From Mycobacterium szulgai (GTDB lineage: Bacteria; Actinomycetota; Actinomycetes; Mycobacteriales; Mycobacteriaceae), in assembly GCF_002116635.1 (NCBI RefSeq), contig NZ_LQPW01000120.1, positions 124,001-188,000 of the forward strand: a DNA stretch of 64,000 nucleotides, read 5' to 3'. Position 1 is the stretch's first letter; every line of letters begins with the position of its first letter. The notes beneath the pieces are model-generated. The model saw only the letters and a list, made by a program, of their open reading frames with translations, searched no databases and had not been told where the DNA came from. A program made the translations under genes and the position numbers. Positions 9,895-18,778 of this stretch are shown piece by piece.

Positions 9895-10997
9895 TCGGTA
9901 CCCTCTCCCAGCTCGGTGTGCAGTTGCGCAGTACCGCCCATCGACATCAACCGTCCCACAATGGACTTCGAGATGCCCAGCCGTCCCTGGCTGGCCGCTT
10001 CCTCCAGCCTGCCGGCAGCGATGCCGATACCGTCGTCGCGGATGCTCACCGTGACCGAATCGCCGAGGTCTTCCAGCAACACGTAAGCGCGGGCGTCGGG
10101 GCCGGCGTGCAAGCGCACGTTGTCCAGGGCGTTGCCCACCGCGGAATCCAGCTCGGTAGCGAGCGCCCGGTGCATGGTCACCGGGGTTCCGGGCAAGCTC
10201 ACCGAGACGCGGCCGGATTCCCTGCGGCGCAGCAGCGTGCGCAGGTCGATTTCCTGGCTGTCACCGTCTTGGTCAATGTCGGTGGAGGTCAACCAGCTTC
10301 GCAGGGTTCGTTCCTGTTCGCCGGCGAGTTTCGCCAGTTCGGATGTGGCGCCGCCGATTTCGCTACCCCGCCGGGCGACCAGCGCGAGGACCTGCATGAC
10401 ACCGTCGTGCACCTGCCGGGACAGCCGTTCGCGTTCATCCAGCGCGGCCGACAATTGGGCCGCCCGCTGCAGTTCGTCGTGGGCGCGCAATGCGGTGCGC
10501 GCCGCCATACCCACCGCCAAGCCGACGGCCAGTTCGACGACGATGGTGGCGCTGCGCCCCAGGTTGACGTTGAGGTAGCCCTTGACGGCTTCATTGGTGG
10601 CCGTCACCGCAACGCCGGCCAGCATGCCCCACGCCGGGCCGAACTGAAGGGCCGCCGAAATGGTGGCGTTCGTGGCCCACAGTGTTGTCGGCCAGGTCTG
10701 GTTGTCGTGGGCCCACTGGCTGGAGGCGACGATCTCGGTGGACGCCATGAGCAGCACAACGACGAGAATCTCGGCGATCACCCACGCCGTTCTGCGACCG
10801 AATCCACGCAAGTAGACAACCGCACACGCCGCGCTCCAGCCGATGAGCACCCCGAACAGCAGCCACGCCACCAAGGGGTGGCGCAGGTCGGAGTTGATGG
10901 CTATCTGGAAGCCCAGCGCGTAGCCGCAGCTCAGCAGGCGGAAGACTTGGGCTGCCCGCCACAGCGGCGCGATCGGGTCGGGACCGTCGGTGGCCAT
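9864..10997 (-). CDS. MacS-family sensor histidine kinase
   Basis: With the ATG at 10997 the protein has 377 residues. Several membrane-spanning segments occupy roughly residues 13-165. A DHp helix with RLSRQVHDGVMQVLAL (phospho-acceptor His197) follows, then a HATPase domain with the N-box ELDSAVGNALDN and G-box RDDGIGI. This is the HisKA_3/NarX-like class, here of the MacS type found in actinobacteria. It overlaps the response regulator gene and forms a cognate pair with it. The membrane part probably senses an envelope signal, but no ligand domain is recognisable. An in-frame TTG at 11045 could extend the N-terminus by 16 residues. The ATG is preferred because the extension looks non-coding. 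Confidence 0.92.
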   Translation of the reverse strand: MATDGPDPIAPLWRAAQVFRLLSCGYALGFQIAINSDLRHPLVAWLLFGVLIGWSAACAVVYLRGFGRRTAWVIAEILVVVLLMASTEIVASSQWAHDNQTWPTTLWATNATISAALQFGPAWGMLAGVAVTATNEAVKGYLNVNLGRSATIVVELAVGLAVGMAARTALRAHDELQRAAQLSAALDERERLSRQVHDGVMQVLALVARRGSEIGGATSELAKLAGEQERTLRSWLTSTDIDQDGDSQEIDLRTLLRRRESGRVSVSLPGTPVTMHRALATELDSAVGNALDNVRLHAGPDARAYVLLEDLGDSVTVSIRDDGIGIAAGRLEEAASQGRLGISKSIVGRLMSMGGTAQLHTELGEGTEWELSVPNRR

Positions 10998-11117
10998 CGG
11001 GCCAAGCTTAGCGCTGAGTTGGCCCGCCGATTTCCCCACGAACAAACGATCCGGCGGATTGTCTCACTGCGCCCCACTGCCAATGTCGTTGCCGCAGGCG
11101 CCAATCGAGGAGACCCA

Positions 11118-11711
11118 ATGCTGCCCAATTTTGCTGTGTTGCCACCGGAGATCAACTCGTTGCGGATATTCAGCGGGCCGGGTCCGGCCCGTTGCTGGAG
11201 GCGGCAGTGGCCTGGGAGGGGCTGGCCTCCGAGCTCGGTTCGGCAGCTGCTTCGTTTGGCTCGGTGACTTCGGAACTGGTTGGCCAGGCATGGCGAGGTC
11301 CCGCCGCGGCGGCGATGACGTCCGCGGCCGCACCGTATGTCAGTTGGCTCAGCGCATCGGCGGCGCAGGCGGCGGACGCGGCCGGACAGGCGCGGGCGGT
11401 AGTGAGCGTGTTCGAGGCGGCAAGGGCAGCGACCCTCCCGCCGATCGCGGTGGCGGTACGTCCGGCTTCTTCAACCAGGGCGACGATTCGTCGGGCTTCG
11501 GCAACCATGGTGATGAGAGCACCGGCATCGGCAACCTGGCTCCGAATGGCTCGGGCGTTTACAACACCGGGTTCGGCGGCTCGGGCGTCGGCAATTCCAG
11601 CGATCCGGGGTTCAGGCTTTTTCAACAGCGTCAACAATGGTGGTGGATTCCAGAACTCGGGGTTCTTCAACACCGGAATCCGCAACTCGGGCGTTGGAAA
11701 CCTGAGTGAAT
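11118..11711 (+). pseudogene. PPE-MPTR gene remnant, frameshifted and internally deleted
   Basis: An ATG at 11118 with GAGGAG upstream starts MLPNFAVLPPEINSLRIFSG, a canonical PPE N-terminus. Near 11188-11191 the frame breaks. One missing C would restore PAPLLEAAVAWEGLASELG, and the PPE domain continues in another frame through QAWRGPAAAAM to FEAARAATLPP, about residue 105. There it jumps, in a third frame, into MPTR repeats (SGFFNQGDDSSGFGNHGDESTGIGNLAPN), then shifts again to GFFNSVNNGGGFQNSGFFNTG. The second half of the PPE domain (about 75 residues) and most of the repeat region are missing. No single frame gives a PPE protein, so it is not expected to yield an ESX-secreted product. Confidence 0.88.
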
Positions 11712-11804
11712 ACCCCGCCAGTCTGAGCAGGGCATTCCGGATTCTTCCACCGTTGACGGCTTCGGCGGCCATAGCCCGGCACCCGCCAAGCTAGCCTCGA
11801 GACC

Positions 11805-13160
11805 ATGACTGATCTGGTTGAGCGGGTACGCGAGGTGTTGCCGTCGGTGCGTCGTGATCTCGAGGATCTGGTGCGCATCGAGTCGGTATGGGCCGACTCG
11901 GGTCGCCACGATGAGGTCCACCGCAGCGCACAGGCGGTGGCAGACCTGTTGTCGCAGGCCGGCCTTGGTGATGTGCGGATCGTCAGCGAGGGCGGGGCGC
12001 CGGCGGTCATCGGCCATTATCCGGCGCCACCGGGAGCGCCGACCGTCTTGCTTTACGCCCATCACGACGTGCAGCCCGAAGGCGATCGCGGTCAGTGGGC
12101 GTCGCCGCCATTTGAGCCGACGGAACGTGACGGGCGGTTGTATGGCCGTGGTACTGCCGACGACAAGGCAGGAATCGCAACGCATTTGGCGGCACTCCGG
12201 GCACATGGTGGCCGGCCACCGGTGGGGGTGACCGTCTTTGTCGAGGGTGAAGAAGAATCCGGTTCCCCGACGCTGGGCCGGTTCTTGGCCGCCCACTGTG
12301 ACGCCCTCGCCGCCGACGTGATCGTCATCGCCGACTCGGACAACTGGAGCACCGACGTTCCGGCACTGACAGTGTCGCTGCGCGGACTGGCCGACTGTGT
12401 GGTCGAGGTCGTCACACTTGACCACGGACTGCACTCGGGGTTGTGGGGCGGCGTGGTTCCTGACGCGCTCAGCGTGCTGGTGCGCCTGCTGGCCAGCCTG
12501 CACGACGATGACGGCAATGTGGCGGTGCCGGGTCTGCACCACGGCGACGCCGCCGACGTGGACTACCCGCCTGAGCGGGTACGGGTGGATTCTGGTCTGC
12601 TAGAAGGGGTTTCGGAGATCGGCGCCGGTTCGGTGCCGCAACGGCTGTGGGCCAAGCCGGCGATCACCGTGATCGGCATTGACACCACCTCTGTTGCGGC
12701 AGCGTCGAACACGCTGATTCCGCGGGCACGGGCCAAGGTCAGTATGCGGGTCGCGCCGGGTGGCGACGCCATCGCGCATCTTGATGCGCTGGAAGCGCAT
12801 TTGCACCGGAACGCCCCATGGGGTGCACAGGTCACCGTTACACGCGGCGAGATCGCGCAGCCGTTTAACATCGACGCGTCGGGGCCCGTCTACGACGCGG
12901 CGCGGGCGGCCTTTCGGCAGGCGTGGGGTGTCGATGCCATCGATATGGGAATGGGTGGTTCGATCCCGTTCATCGCTGAATTCGCCGCCGCGTTTCCACA
13001 GGCGCAGATCCTCGTCACCGGGGTGGAGGATCCCAACACCCAGGCACATAGCGTCAACGAAAGCCTGCATTTGGGCGTCCTGGAACGCGCCGCGACGGCT
13101 GAGGCGCTGCTGCTGGCCAATCTTGCGGCTACACAGACAGATCGCGCCGCAGTTTGCTGA
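11805..13160 (+). CDS. M20-family metallopeptidase (Rv2522c-like)
   Basis: This 451-residue protein has the M20 di-zinc peptidase layout. The metal ligands are visible as HHDVQP (His86, Asp88), GRGTADDKAG (bridging Asp119), EGEEESGS (catalytic Glu149, ligand Glu150), ADSDNW, and a late His in DPNTQAHS. A dimerisation domain fills about residues 200-315. The family hydrolyses dipeptides, N-acyl amino acids or related amides in the cytoplasm, but the substrate is not known. In M. tuberculosis the orthologue Rv2522c lies next to acpS and bcp. Here extra genes separate it from both. The last 145 bases recur, decayed, at 14153-14296. Confidence 0.93.
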   Translation: MTDLVERVREVLPSVRRDLEDLVRIESVWADSGRHDEVHRSAQAVADLLSQAGLGDVRIVSEGGAPAVIGHYPAPPGAPTVLLYAHHDVQPEGDRGQWASPPFEPTERDGRLYGRGTADDKAGIATHLAALRAHGGRPPVGVTVFVEGEEESGSPTLGRFLAAHCDALAADVIVIADSDNWSTDVPALTVSLRGLADCVVEVVTLDHGLHSGLWGGVVPDALSVLVRLLASLHDDDGNVAVPGLHHGDAADVDYPPERVRVDSGLLEGVSEIGAGSVPQRLWAKPAITVIGIDTTSVAAASNTLIPRARAKVSMRVAPGGDAIAHLDALEAHLHRNAPWGAQVTVTRGEIAQPFNIDASGPVYDAARAAFRQAWGVDAIDMGMGGSIPFIAEFAAAFPQAQILVTGVEDPNTQAHSVNESLHLGVLERAATAEALLLANLAATQTDRAAVC

Positions 13161-13184
13161 CGTGGCTGGCGGCCTTGATGACGT

Positions 13185-13709
13185 TCAGCGGTGCCTGCTG
13201 AGAGCGTCGTCGGTCACGCGCCGGCCTGACTGCCTCGGTCTGATCCACTTCTCGAGGTCGAACCCCTGCCGGGTCGCTTCAGCGAGGTAAGCCGCTTCGG
13301 TGGCGTCGTCGATGTGAGCTTCGCGGGCCAGCAGCCAGAGGCACTCGTGGTCAGGTGTACCGACGAGGGAAACCGTGTAAGCGTCATCGATTTTCAGGAC
13401 CCAGTAGTCGCCTTTCGTGAACGGGATCCACCTCAGGAACTGCGGAAGGAACGACACTTGCAAGCGTCCCGCCTGGCCGTTCACCGGAGTTGCGCGGCCG
13501 ATCGAGCGCGACGGTACACCGTCTTTGTTGAGGCAGCGATTGTCGACGCGGACGCTTGCATCGTCCTCGAGTGTGTATTCGGCTGTGATGTCCGAGGCCT
13601 CGGCGTCCTCCCATTTGAACGGGCGCCGGCCGATCTCATACCACAGCCCGCGATAGCGGTTGAGGTCGAGAGATTCGACAGAGGTAACGGCGCACTGTTC
13701 ACGCATCAT
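13185..13709 (-). CDS. Lipocalin (Blc-like) family protein
   Basis: From the ATG at 13709 (a second ATG follows at once, at 13706) the protein has 174 residues. It shows the bacterial lipocalin pattern: the GxW motif RYRGLWYEIGRRPF near the N-terminus, YTLEDDASVRVDNRC, a GYWVL-like strand (GDYWVLKID), and CLWLLAREAHI toward the end. Lipocalins bind small hydrophobic ligands. No signal peptide or lipobox is visible, unlike E. coli Blc, so it may be cytosolic. Its start overlaps the end of the upstream phasin-like gene by 11 bp, so the two form an operon. The pair separates the M20 gene from a duplicated fragment of its tail. Confidence 0.88.
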   Translation of the reverse strand: MMREQCAVTSVESLDLNRYRGLWYEIGRRPFKWEDAEASDITAEYTLEDDASVRVDNRCLNKDGVPSRSIGRATPVNGQAGRLQVSFLPQFLRWIPFTKGDYWVLKIDDAYTVSLVGTPDHECLWLLAREAHIDDATEAAYLAEATRQGFDLEKWIRPRQSGRRVTDDALSRHR

Positions 13710-14022
13710 GGTTTTCGTTCGGCTTCTTGAGCGCCTCGCTCGCGCTGCTGACGACACTGCGGATGAACTCGTACTGCGTCTTCACCAGTTTGTCCGCCAT
13801 ATCGAGGGCGGCGTCGACGATGGTTTCGCGTCTCGACGGATGGTCGTCCCCGTGTCCGGGCAACGACTCTTCGACAGCGCCAACGAACTTGCGCACGGCT
13901 TCGATGGCGGTCCGTTGTCCGGATTCGACCGACTTGAGCACTTCGTCGGACAGGCCTGCTGCTCGCTCCGCCAGGTCTGACGCTAGTTCCGCCGGCGTCT
14001 TCTTCTCGGTGTCTTGTGACAT
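13699..14022 (-). CDS. Small helical, phasin-like protein
   Basis: This 107-residue protein is predicted to be almost entirely amphipathic helix, rich in Ala, Glu, Lys and Ser (ASDLAERAAGLSDEVLKSVES, DMADKLVKTQYEFIRSVVSSASEAL). It has no signal peptide and no membrane segment. The composition and the YEFIRSVV helix resemble phasins and other lipid-body or polyester-granule surface proteins, but the assignment is by pattern only. GGAGG lies seven bases before the ATG. The downstream lipocalin overlaps it, and together they suggest handling of a hydrophobic ligand or lipid surface. Confidence 0.75.
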   Translation of the reverse strand: MSQDTEKKTPAELASDLAERAAGLSDEVLKSVESGQRTAIEAVRKFVGAVEESLPGHGDDHPSRRETIVDAALDMADKLVKTQYEFIRSVVSSASEALKKPNENHDA

Positions 14023-14152
14023 GATCGGCCTCCAAGGAATGGCTTCAAATAAGCAGTCTCGAATGACTTGGACTCAAGAATGCGCTCAGGTCTCGGCGTT
14101 CTATAGGGCCGATGGTCCTTTCGCCTGCTGCGGAACTACCTCTGGACAGCCG

Positions 14153-14296
14153 GCGCAGATCCTTGTCACTGGTGTGGGGGATCCCCACCCCAGGCACACA
14201 GCGTCGACGAAAGCCTGCACCTAGGCGTCCTGGAATCTGCCGCGACGGCTGAGGCGCTGCTGCTGGCCAATCTTGCGGCTATACAGACAGATCGCG
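14153..14296 (+). pseudogene. Duplicated 3' fragment of the M20 peptidase gene
   Basis: This stretch closely matches 13002-13146, the last part of the M20 gene, with scattered substitutions and a one-base deletion (GATCCCCACCCC against GATCCCAACACCC) that breaks the frame. The match ends just after the shared ACAGACAGATCGCG. Upstream of 14153 the similarity fades quickly. It is a non-functional partial copy. Together with the true gene end it brackets the lipocalin/phasin-like pair. Confidence 0.9.
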
Positions 14297-14544
14297 GTGA
14301 CCTGTCGGGCGGCTTTGCGCGCTGAGCTGACGGCAGTAACGCACATGGATGTCAGTCGCGACGGTGAACTCGTGGCCGAAATCGTATGTGCCCGAGAGGC
14401 ATGACGCGCAGGCGGCGGCGGCAAACGTTTCGAGTTGCGGTGTGCGCGCCGCTTCATGTTATCCCCGCATCGTAGAGATAGCGGAAAGCCGTCAAAGCGA
14501 AATAGGTGTTGTCCTAGGTGCAGCCGGGGCGTTAGCTTGCGTCG

Positions 14545-14949
14545 ATGGACGCTGCTCACGCCCTGGGAATTTTGCACGACCTGGCAGCTATCCCGCTACG
14601 GGAAAGGATCGGGTACCTCATCGGTATCGCGGTCATGATCGGCGCAGCAGTTGGTGCCATTAGGCGCTGGATGCAACGGAATCCAACAATTCGCGGTGAC
14701 GCGCTGACGGGTACGGCGCAGGTCCTGTCGATGAAACGGGCGGGTTGGCTTGATAACGACCACCGGCCCTATCTCCGGCTGAAGCTAGGCGTGCAGGTTC
14801 CGGGCCAAGAACCATACGAGGTGACCGTGCAGCGGAGTGTGGATAGCGTCTATTTGTCGCGCGTGCAGCCGGGCGCGACTCTCCCCGTCCAAGTAGATCC
14901 GGTCAACCCGCAAATCGTTCGGCTCATCTTCGATCAATCGATCGCCTAG
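14545..14949 (+). CDS. Hypothetical membrane-anchored protein
   Basis: The protein has 134 residues. A short N-terminal amphipathic stretch is followed by one membrane segment (about 23-40, YLIGIAVMIGAAVGAI), then a basic patch and a soluble C-terminal domain of about 85 residues containing TGTAQVLSMKRAGW, YLRLKLGVQVPGQEPYEV and LPVQVDPVNPQIVRL. This pattern of small beta-strands ending in a V-D-P motif resembles DUF3592-like actinobacterial envelope proteins, but I do not assign a function. It converges on the large regulator gene (17-bp gap). Codon use is less biased than in the core genes, in keeping with the accessory region. Confidence 0.7.
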   Translation: MDAAHALGILHDLAAIPLRERIGYLIGIAVMIGAAVGAIRRWMQRNPTIRGDALTGTAQVLSMKRAGWLDNDHRPYLRLKLGVQVPGQEPYEVTVQRSVDSVYLSRVQPGATLPVQVDPVNPQIVRLIFDQSIA

Positions 14950-14965
14950 CGCTTCGAGCGCGGTG

Positions 14966-17900
14966 TCAGCCCATCGCCTCGGCCTGCGCCAGGTATCCCT
15001 GGAAGTCGGCTGCGAGTGCTTTCTCGCGGAAGCGTGCCAGGAACTGCTGGTAGCCCAGCTTGTCTCCGCTGTTCCAGGCAAGGAGCGCCCGTAACCGCAA
15101 AAGCGGCAGTTCGTGCAGGACGAAGCCCGGCTCGGTCGGCACAGCAGCCAGTCTGTCCACCGCTTTCTGCGCTTCGTCGATGTCGGATGGTGTGCCGCGA
15201 CGGAGTAATGCCTCGCCCAGTACCGCGGTGGCAGGACCACGAAACATCGTCTCGTCGGTGGCGAACTGCTCCTCGACGACCTGGCGCGCCAGAGCGATGG
15301 CGCCGTCGAGCTCGCCGGACCTGAGTTTTGCGCGAGCGAACTCGATATCGGTCAGCCTCCGCAATGTCAGGGAAAGTTTCTCGCGAACGATCACCTCGCG
15401 CGCTGCGGTCAACGCCTCGATGCCGGCCGCTCGGTCACCCTCGGGAGAGTGCAGTAACGCCGCCGCTCGATTCAGGTATGCGAAGGTGACGGCGCTGTTG
15501 TCGCCCGACTGTAGCGCGATCTGCAGCGACTCCGATGTCAACGAGATGTCCTCCGCGTCGGGCACTATAGCGTCGTTTGCCATCGCACTCGCGAATTTGT
15601 ACGCCTGGGCCAGAATTCGGGTTGTCGCGTCATACGACCGCGCCATCGCAATGCCCCGTTGGATGTCGGCCCGCCATCCCGGCCGGCCCAAGGCCATCGC
15701 CGATGCACCCCTCAAACTCATGGCCCAGGCAAGCGGAGATCCGATCACGAAGTTCCCCATGACGGGGTCGCCGTCCGCGAGGTCGATAATGCGCTGCGCC
15801 AAGCGCTGGCTTTCGACCACCTCACCGGCTTCCCAATTGGCCTGCGCCGCCCCATAGAGAAGGCCCACGACCATCTCTGGTTCCTCTATCGACTCGACCA
15901 GCGCGGCGAACTCGGACGCCATATGTACGGCTTCCCGGTGGCGCGAATTGAACGTCAGCGTGTTGAGGTAGCCAGCCATGCCCACCGCCAGTGACTTCTT
16001 GTCGCCGGCTGCGGCCGTGATATTGCGCAACTCTTCGAAGCCAGTGGTTTCTGGAACGCCTCCCACGCGAAAGGCGCTGCCGCACAAGAAAGCCCGCGGT
16101 GAGATCCGCATCGCCAAACAGGTGGGATGATCGCCGGGCATTTGGTCGGCAACCCGTGCGGCCTGTTCCCAGCTTCCGCGTGCCGCCCGGATGTCGCGCG
16201 GCCCATAACCGGTCGCGGCGCGCATGAACCATTCATATGCCTCGGACAGCTCACCCGCGGACTCGTATTGAGCGGCGATCATGGCCGCCCCCTCACCGGT
16301 GGCTGCGGCATTCGTCTGCTCCATGATCACGGCCACCCGCCGGTGCAAGTCCGAGCGCGCGGCCTTGAGCTGCGATTCGTAGGCCACCTTCTGAGTGAGC
16401 GGATGGTGGAAGGCGTATTCGGCATCGTCTCCGTAAGTGACCTGGTCGACCAGTTCGGCTTCGACGAGTGGCGTCAGGTCCGTCCGATCGAGCAATCGCT
16501 CCAACAGCTCGGCGCGAAATCGAGCACCGATGACCGCTGCGGCGTTCAACGTCCGCTTCGCCGAGGGAGTGAGCCGGTCGATACGGTCACCGATGGCCGC
16601 CTGCAAGGTGGGTGGTACGTGCACGTCGCCTACTTCTCGCAGACACACGTAGGCACCCGGGTCGCCCTCGATCTCGCCCCGCTCAGCCAGATCGCGCACG
16701 ATCTCTTCGGCGCAGAACGGTATGCCCGCCGCGCGGTCGGCGACCACCGTGGACAACCTGCCTACCGACGAATCCGCCCCGAGCAGCTCCTCCAGTAACT
16801 CATCGATGTACGAATCACTCAGCGGTGCAAGTACGATGGCCTCGGCTTCGGTGAGTTCTGACATGATGCCCTGATACTCGGGGCGATACGTGATCAACAT
16901 CGTTGCCCGCATTTGGCGGACGGCGGCCGCGAAATCGCTGAGCATCGACTCGCTGACACCATCTATCCAGTGCGCGTCTTCGATGACATATACGACGGGG
17001 TTCGGGCGACCCAGCGAAACTGTCTTGATGAGCTCGATGAGCCGCCGCCGCCCGGCGTCCGGGCTGATGTCTGACAGCGGCATATCGGTATCACGGATGC
17101 CCAGCTGCTCATCTAGCAACAGCAGGTCCTCGGCATCGGCATGGGGTGCGGCTGCGCGCACCCGCACCCGGGCGGCTTCTGGTGTGAGACCGCCGATTCC
17201 GAACACTGCGCATAACAGTCGCGAGATCACATGGAACGAGATCTCGCGGGTATGCGATTCGCAGTAGGTGGAAAACACCTCAAAACCACGGCTTGTCGCG
17301 GCCGAAACGGATTCGCGCACCAACCGCGTCTTACCGATGCCCGGTGGCCCGGACACGGTGACCACGGAGCCGACCCCATCGAGCGCCCTGTCCAGGATCG
17401 CCGAGATCGCTGCCGTCTCCGACTCGCGGCCCACGAGGCGAGAATGCCGACGACCGACCCGCCGTTCAGCCGACGCGGACAACAGCCGACGGGCCGGCAC
17501 TGTGTCCTCGGAACCCTTAATATGGACGAATTCCTTTGTGCCTAAGGAGAAATGGTACTCAACGAGGGTGGCCGTCGACTCGCTGAGCATCACCCCGCCC
17601 GGCGGCGCGATAGATTCCATCCGCTGGGCCATGCCGACCTGTTCACCGACTGCGGTGTAACCGAAAGAGCCTGAACCGATCTCACCAGCGATCACCTCGC
17701 CAGAGTTCAACCCAACCCGCAGCTTGAGCTCGATACCGTCGCGCCCCTGAACTTCGACGGCAAGGGGCTGCGCCTCCTCCTGGATAGCCAACGCCGCCAG
17801 ACAGGCACGCACAGCATGGTCCTCCAAGGCCTGGGGTGCGCCGAACACCGCCATGATGCCGTCGCCGGTGAAACTGCCGACGGTGCCCCCGAAACGCCTT

Positions 17901-18172
17901 ACCACTCCGGCGCACCTGTCCGCCAGGTCGGCCATGATCTCATGCAGCCGCTCGGCACCCACCACTGCGGCGATGTCCATCGAGTGCACCACGTCGGCGA
18001 ATACGACGGTGACCTGTTTGTACTCAGCCGACTTGGTGGCCCGCGTGAGTCGGTTACCGCACTCGCTGCAGAACTTCCCCGTCGGGCTGGACGGCGCCCC
18101 ACAGGAACCACAGATCAACTGGGACGCGGTCAGCCCGCTATCTCCCTGACTTCCACATGAAGATCGTTCCAC
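14966..18172 (-). CDS. Adenylate cyclase-like / AAA (STAND) ATPase / TPR regulator
   Basis: The protein has 1,068 residues (GTG start). In order: a zinc ribbon (Cys21, Cys24, Cys35, Cys38); a class III cyclase domain (about 50-215) with metal-binding Asp60 and Asp104; an AAA/STAND ATPase with Walker A GPPGIGKT at 275-282 and Walker B VVYVIEDAHW; and a long helical TPR-like C-terminus (about 580-1068). There is no LuxR helix-turn-helix, unlike Rv0386 or Rv2488c. The purine-selecting Lys is Ser100 and the transition-state Asn is Gly180, while Arg184 is kept, so cAMP synthesis is doubtful. It may be a sensor or scaffold. It lies between M20 remnants and bcp, where M. tuberculosis has no such gene. 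Confidence 0.9.
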   Translation of the reverse strand: MERSSCGSQGDSGLTASQLICGSCGAPSSPTGKFCSECGNRLTRATKSAEYKQVTVVFADVVHSMDIAAVVGAERLHEIMADLADRCAGVVRRFGGTVGSFTGDGIMAVFGAPQALEDHAVRACLAALAIQEEAQPLAVEVQGRDGIELKLRVGLNSGEVIAGEIGSGSFGYTAVGEQVGMAQRMESIAPPGGVMLSESTATLVEYHFSLGTKEFVHIKGSEDTVPARRLLSASAERRVGRRHSRLVGRESETAAISAILDRALDGVGSVVTVSGPPGIGKTRLVRESVSAATSRGFEVFSTYCESHTREISFHVISRLLCAVFGIGGLTPEAARVRVRAAAPHADAEDLLLLDEQLGIRDTDMPLSDISPDAGRRRLIELIKTVSLGRPNPVVYVIEDAHWIDGVSESMLSDFAAAVRQMRATMLITYRPEYQGIMSELTEAEAIVLAPLSDSYIDELLEELLGADSSVGRLSTVVADRAAGIPFCAEEIVRDLAERGEIEGDPGAYVCLREVGDVHVPPTLQAAIGDRIDRLTPSAKRTLNAAAVIGARFRAELLERLLDRTDLTPLVEAELVDQVTYGDDAEYAFHHPLTQKVAYESQLKAARSDLHRRVAVIMEQTNAAATGEGAAMIAAQYESAGELSEAYEWFMRAATGYGPRDIRAARGSWEQAARVADQMPGDHPTCLAMRISPRAFLCGSAFRVGGVPETTGFEELRNITAAAGDKKSLAVGMAGYLNTLTFNSRHREAVHMASEFAALVESIEEPEMVVGLLYGAAQANWEAGEVVESQRLAQRIIDLADGDPVMGNFVIGSPLAWAMSLRGASAMALGRPGWRADIQRGIAMARSYDATTRILAQAYKFASAMANDAIVPDAEDISLTSESLQIALQSGDNSAVTFAYLNRAAALLHSPEGDRAAGIEALTAAREVIVREKLSLTLRRLTDIEFARAKLRSGELDGAIALARQVVEEQFATDETMFRGPATAVLGEALLRRGTPSDIDEAQKAVDRLAAVPTEPGFVLHELPLLRLRALLAWNSGDKLGYQQFLARFREKALAADFQGYLAQAEAMG

Positions 18173-18246
18173 CGCTGCTCGACCATGTCCGCCATATCGC
18201 CCGTACCACCTTCGACACGAACTTCGTCTATTCCGAACGCACTAGC

Positions 18247-18726
18247 TCACCCGAACTGGGCCATGATCTTCTGAATATTCGATGCCGTATGGGCAGCCTT
18301 GACGTTGTACTGCGCCAGGGCGATCTTGCCCTTGTCGTCGACGACGAAGGTAGACCGGATCACGCCGGTGACCGTCTTGCCGTACATCAGTTTCTCGCCG
18401 TAGGCGCCCCAGGCGCTGAGCACCTTGCGTTCGGGATCAGACAGCAGAGGAAACGTCAGACCTTCGGCGTCGCGAAACTTGGCCAGCTTCTCCGATTTGT
18501 CCGGGGAGATGCCGACGACATCGATGCCGGCGTCGTTGAGCTCGCTCAGGCTGTCGCGAAAGGCGCAGGCCTGTTTGGTGCATCCGGGCGTCGAGGCGGC
18601 GGGGTAGAAGTACACAACTAGGTGGCGGCCCTTGTAGTCGGCCAACGACACCTTCCTGCCGTCGGCGTCGGGCAGGCTGAACGCTGGGGCTTTGTCTCCG
18701 GGGGCTAGCCGTGTGGTCTCGGTCAC
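18247..18726 (-). CDS. bcp: Thioredoxin-dependent peroxiredoxin, BCP type
   Basis: This 159-residue peroxiredoxin reduces hydroperoxides in the cytoplasm with electrons from thioredoxin. YFYPAASTPGCTKQACAF carries the peroxidatic Cys49 and, five residues on, the resolving Cys54 of the bacterioferritin-comigratory-protein class. The Thr-to-Cys spacing and the C-terminal KIALAQYNVKA strand are intact. It is divergent from the small DUF3618 gene, as for Rv2521/Rv2520c in M. tuberculosis, so the orthology is firm. Confidence 0.96.
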   Translation of the reverse strand: MTETTRLAPGDKAPAFSLPDADGRKVSLADYKGRHLVVYFYPAASTPGCTKQACAFRDSLSELNDAGIDVVGISPDKSEKLAKFRDAEGLTFPLLSDPERKVLSAWGAYGEKLMYGKTVTGVIRSTFVVDDKGKIALAQYNVKAAHTASNIQKIMAQFG

Positions 18727-18778
18727 TGCTCTAGGGTAGTGCGGGCAGGGGCACCAGGCTCAGTTGGAGGACAGACAC

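Noticed and set aside
14340..14402. Possible tiny gene starting ATG-GAT-GTC near 14346
   Set aside because: It is about 19 codons long, lies in decayed sequence after the M20 fragment and shows no supporting signals.
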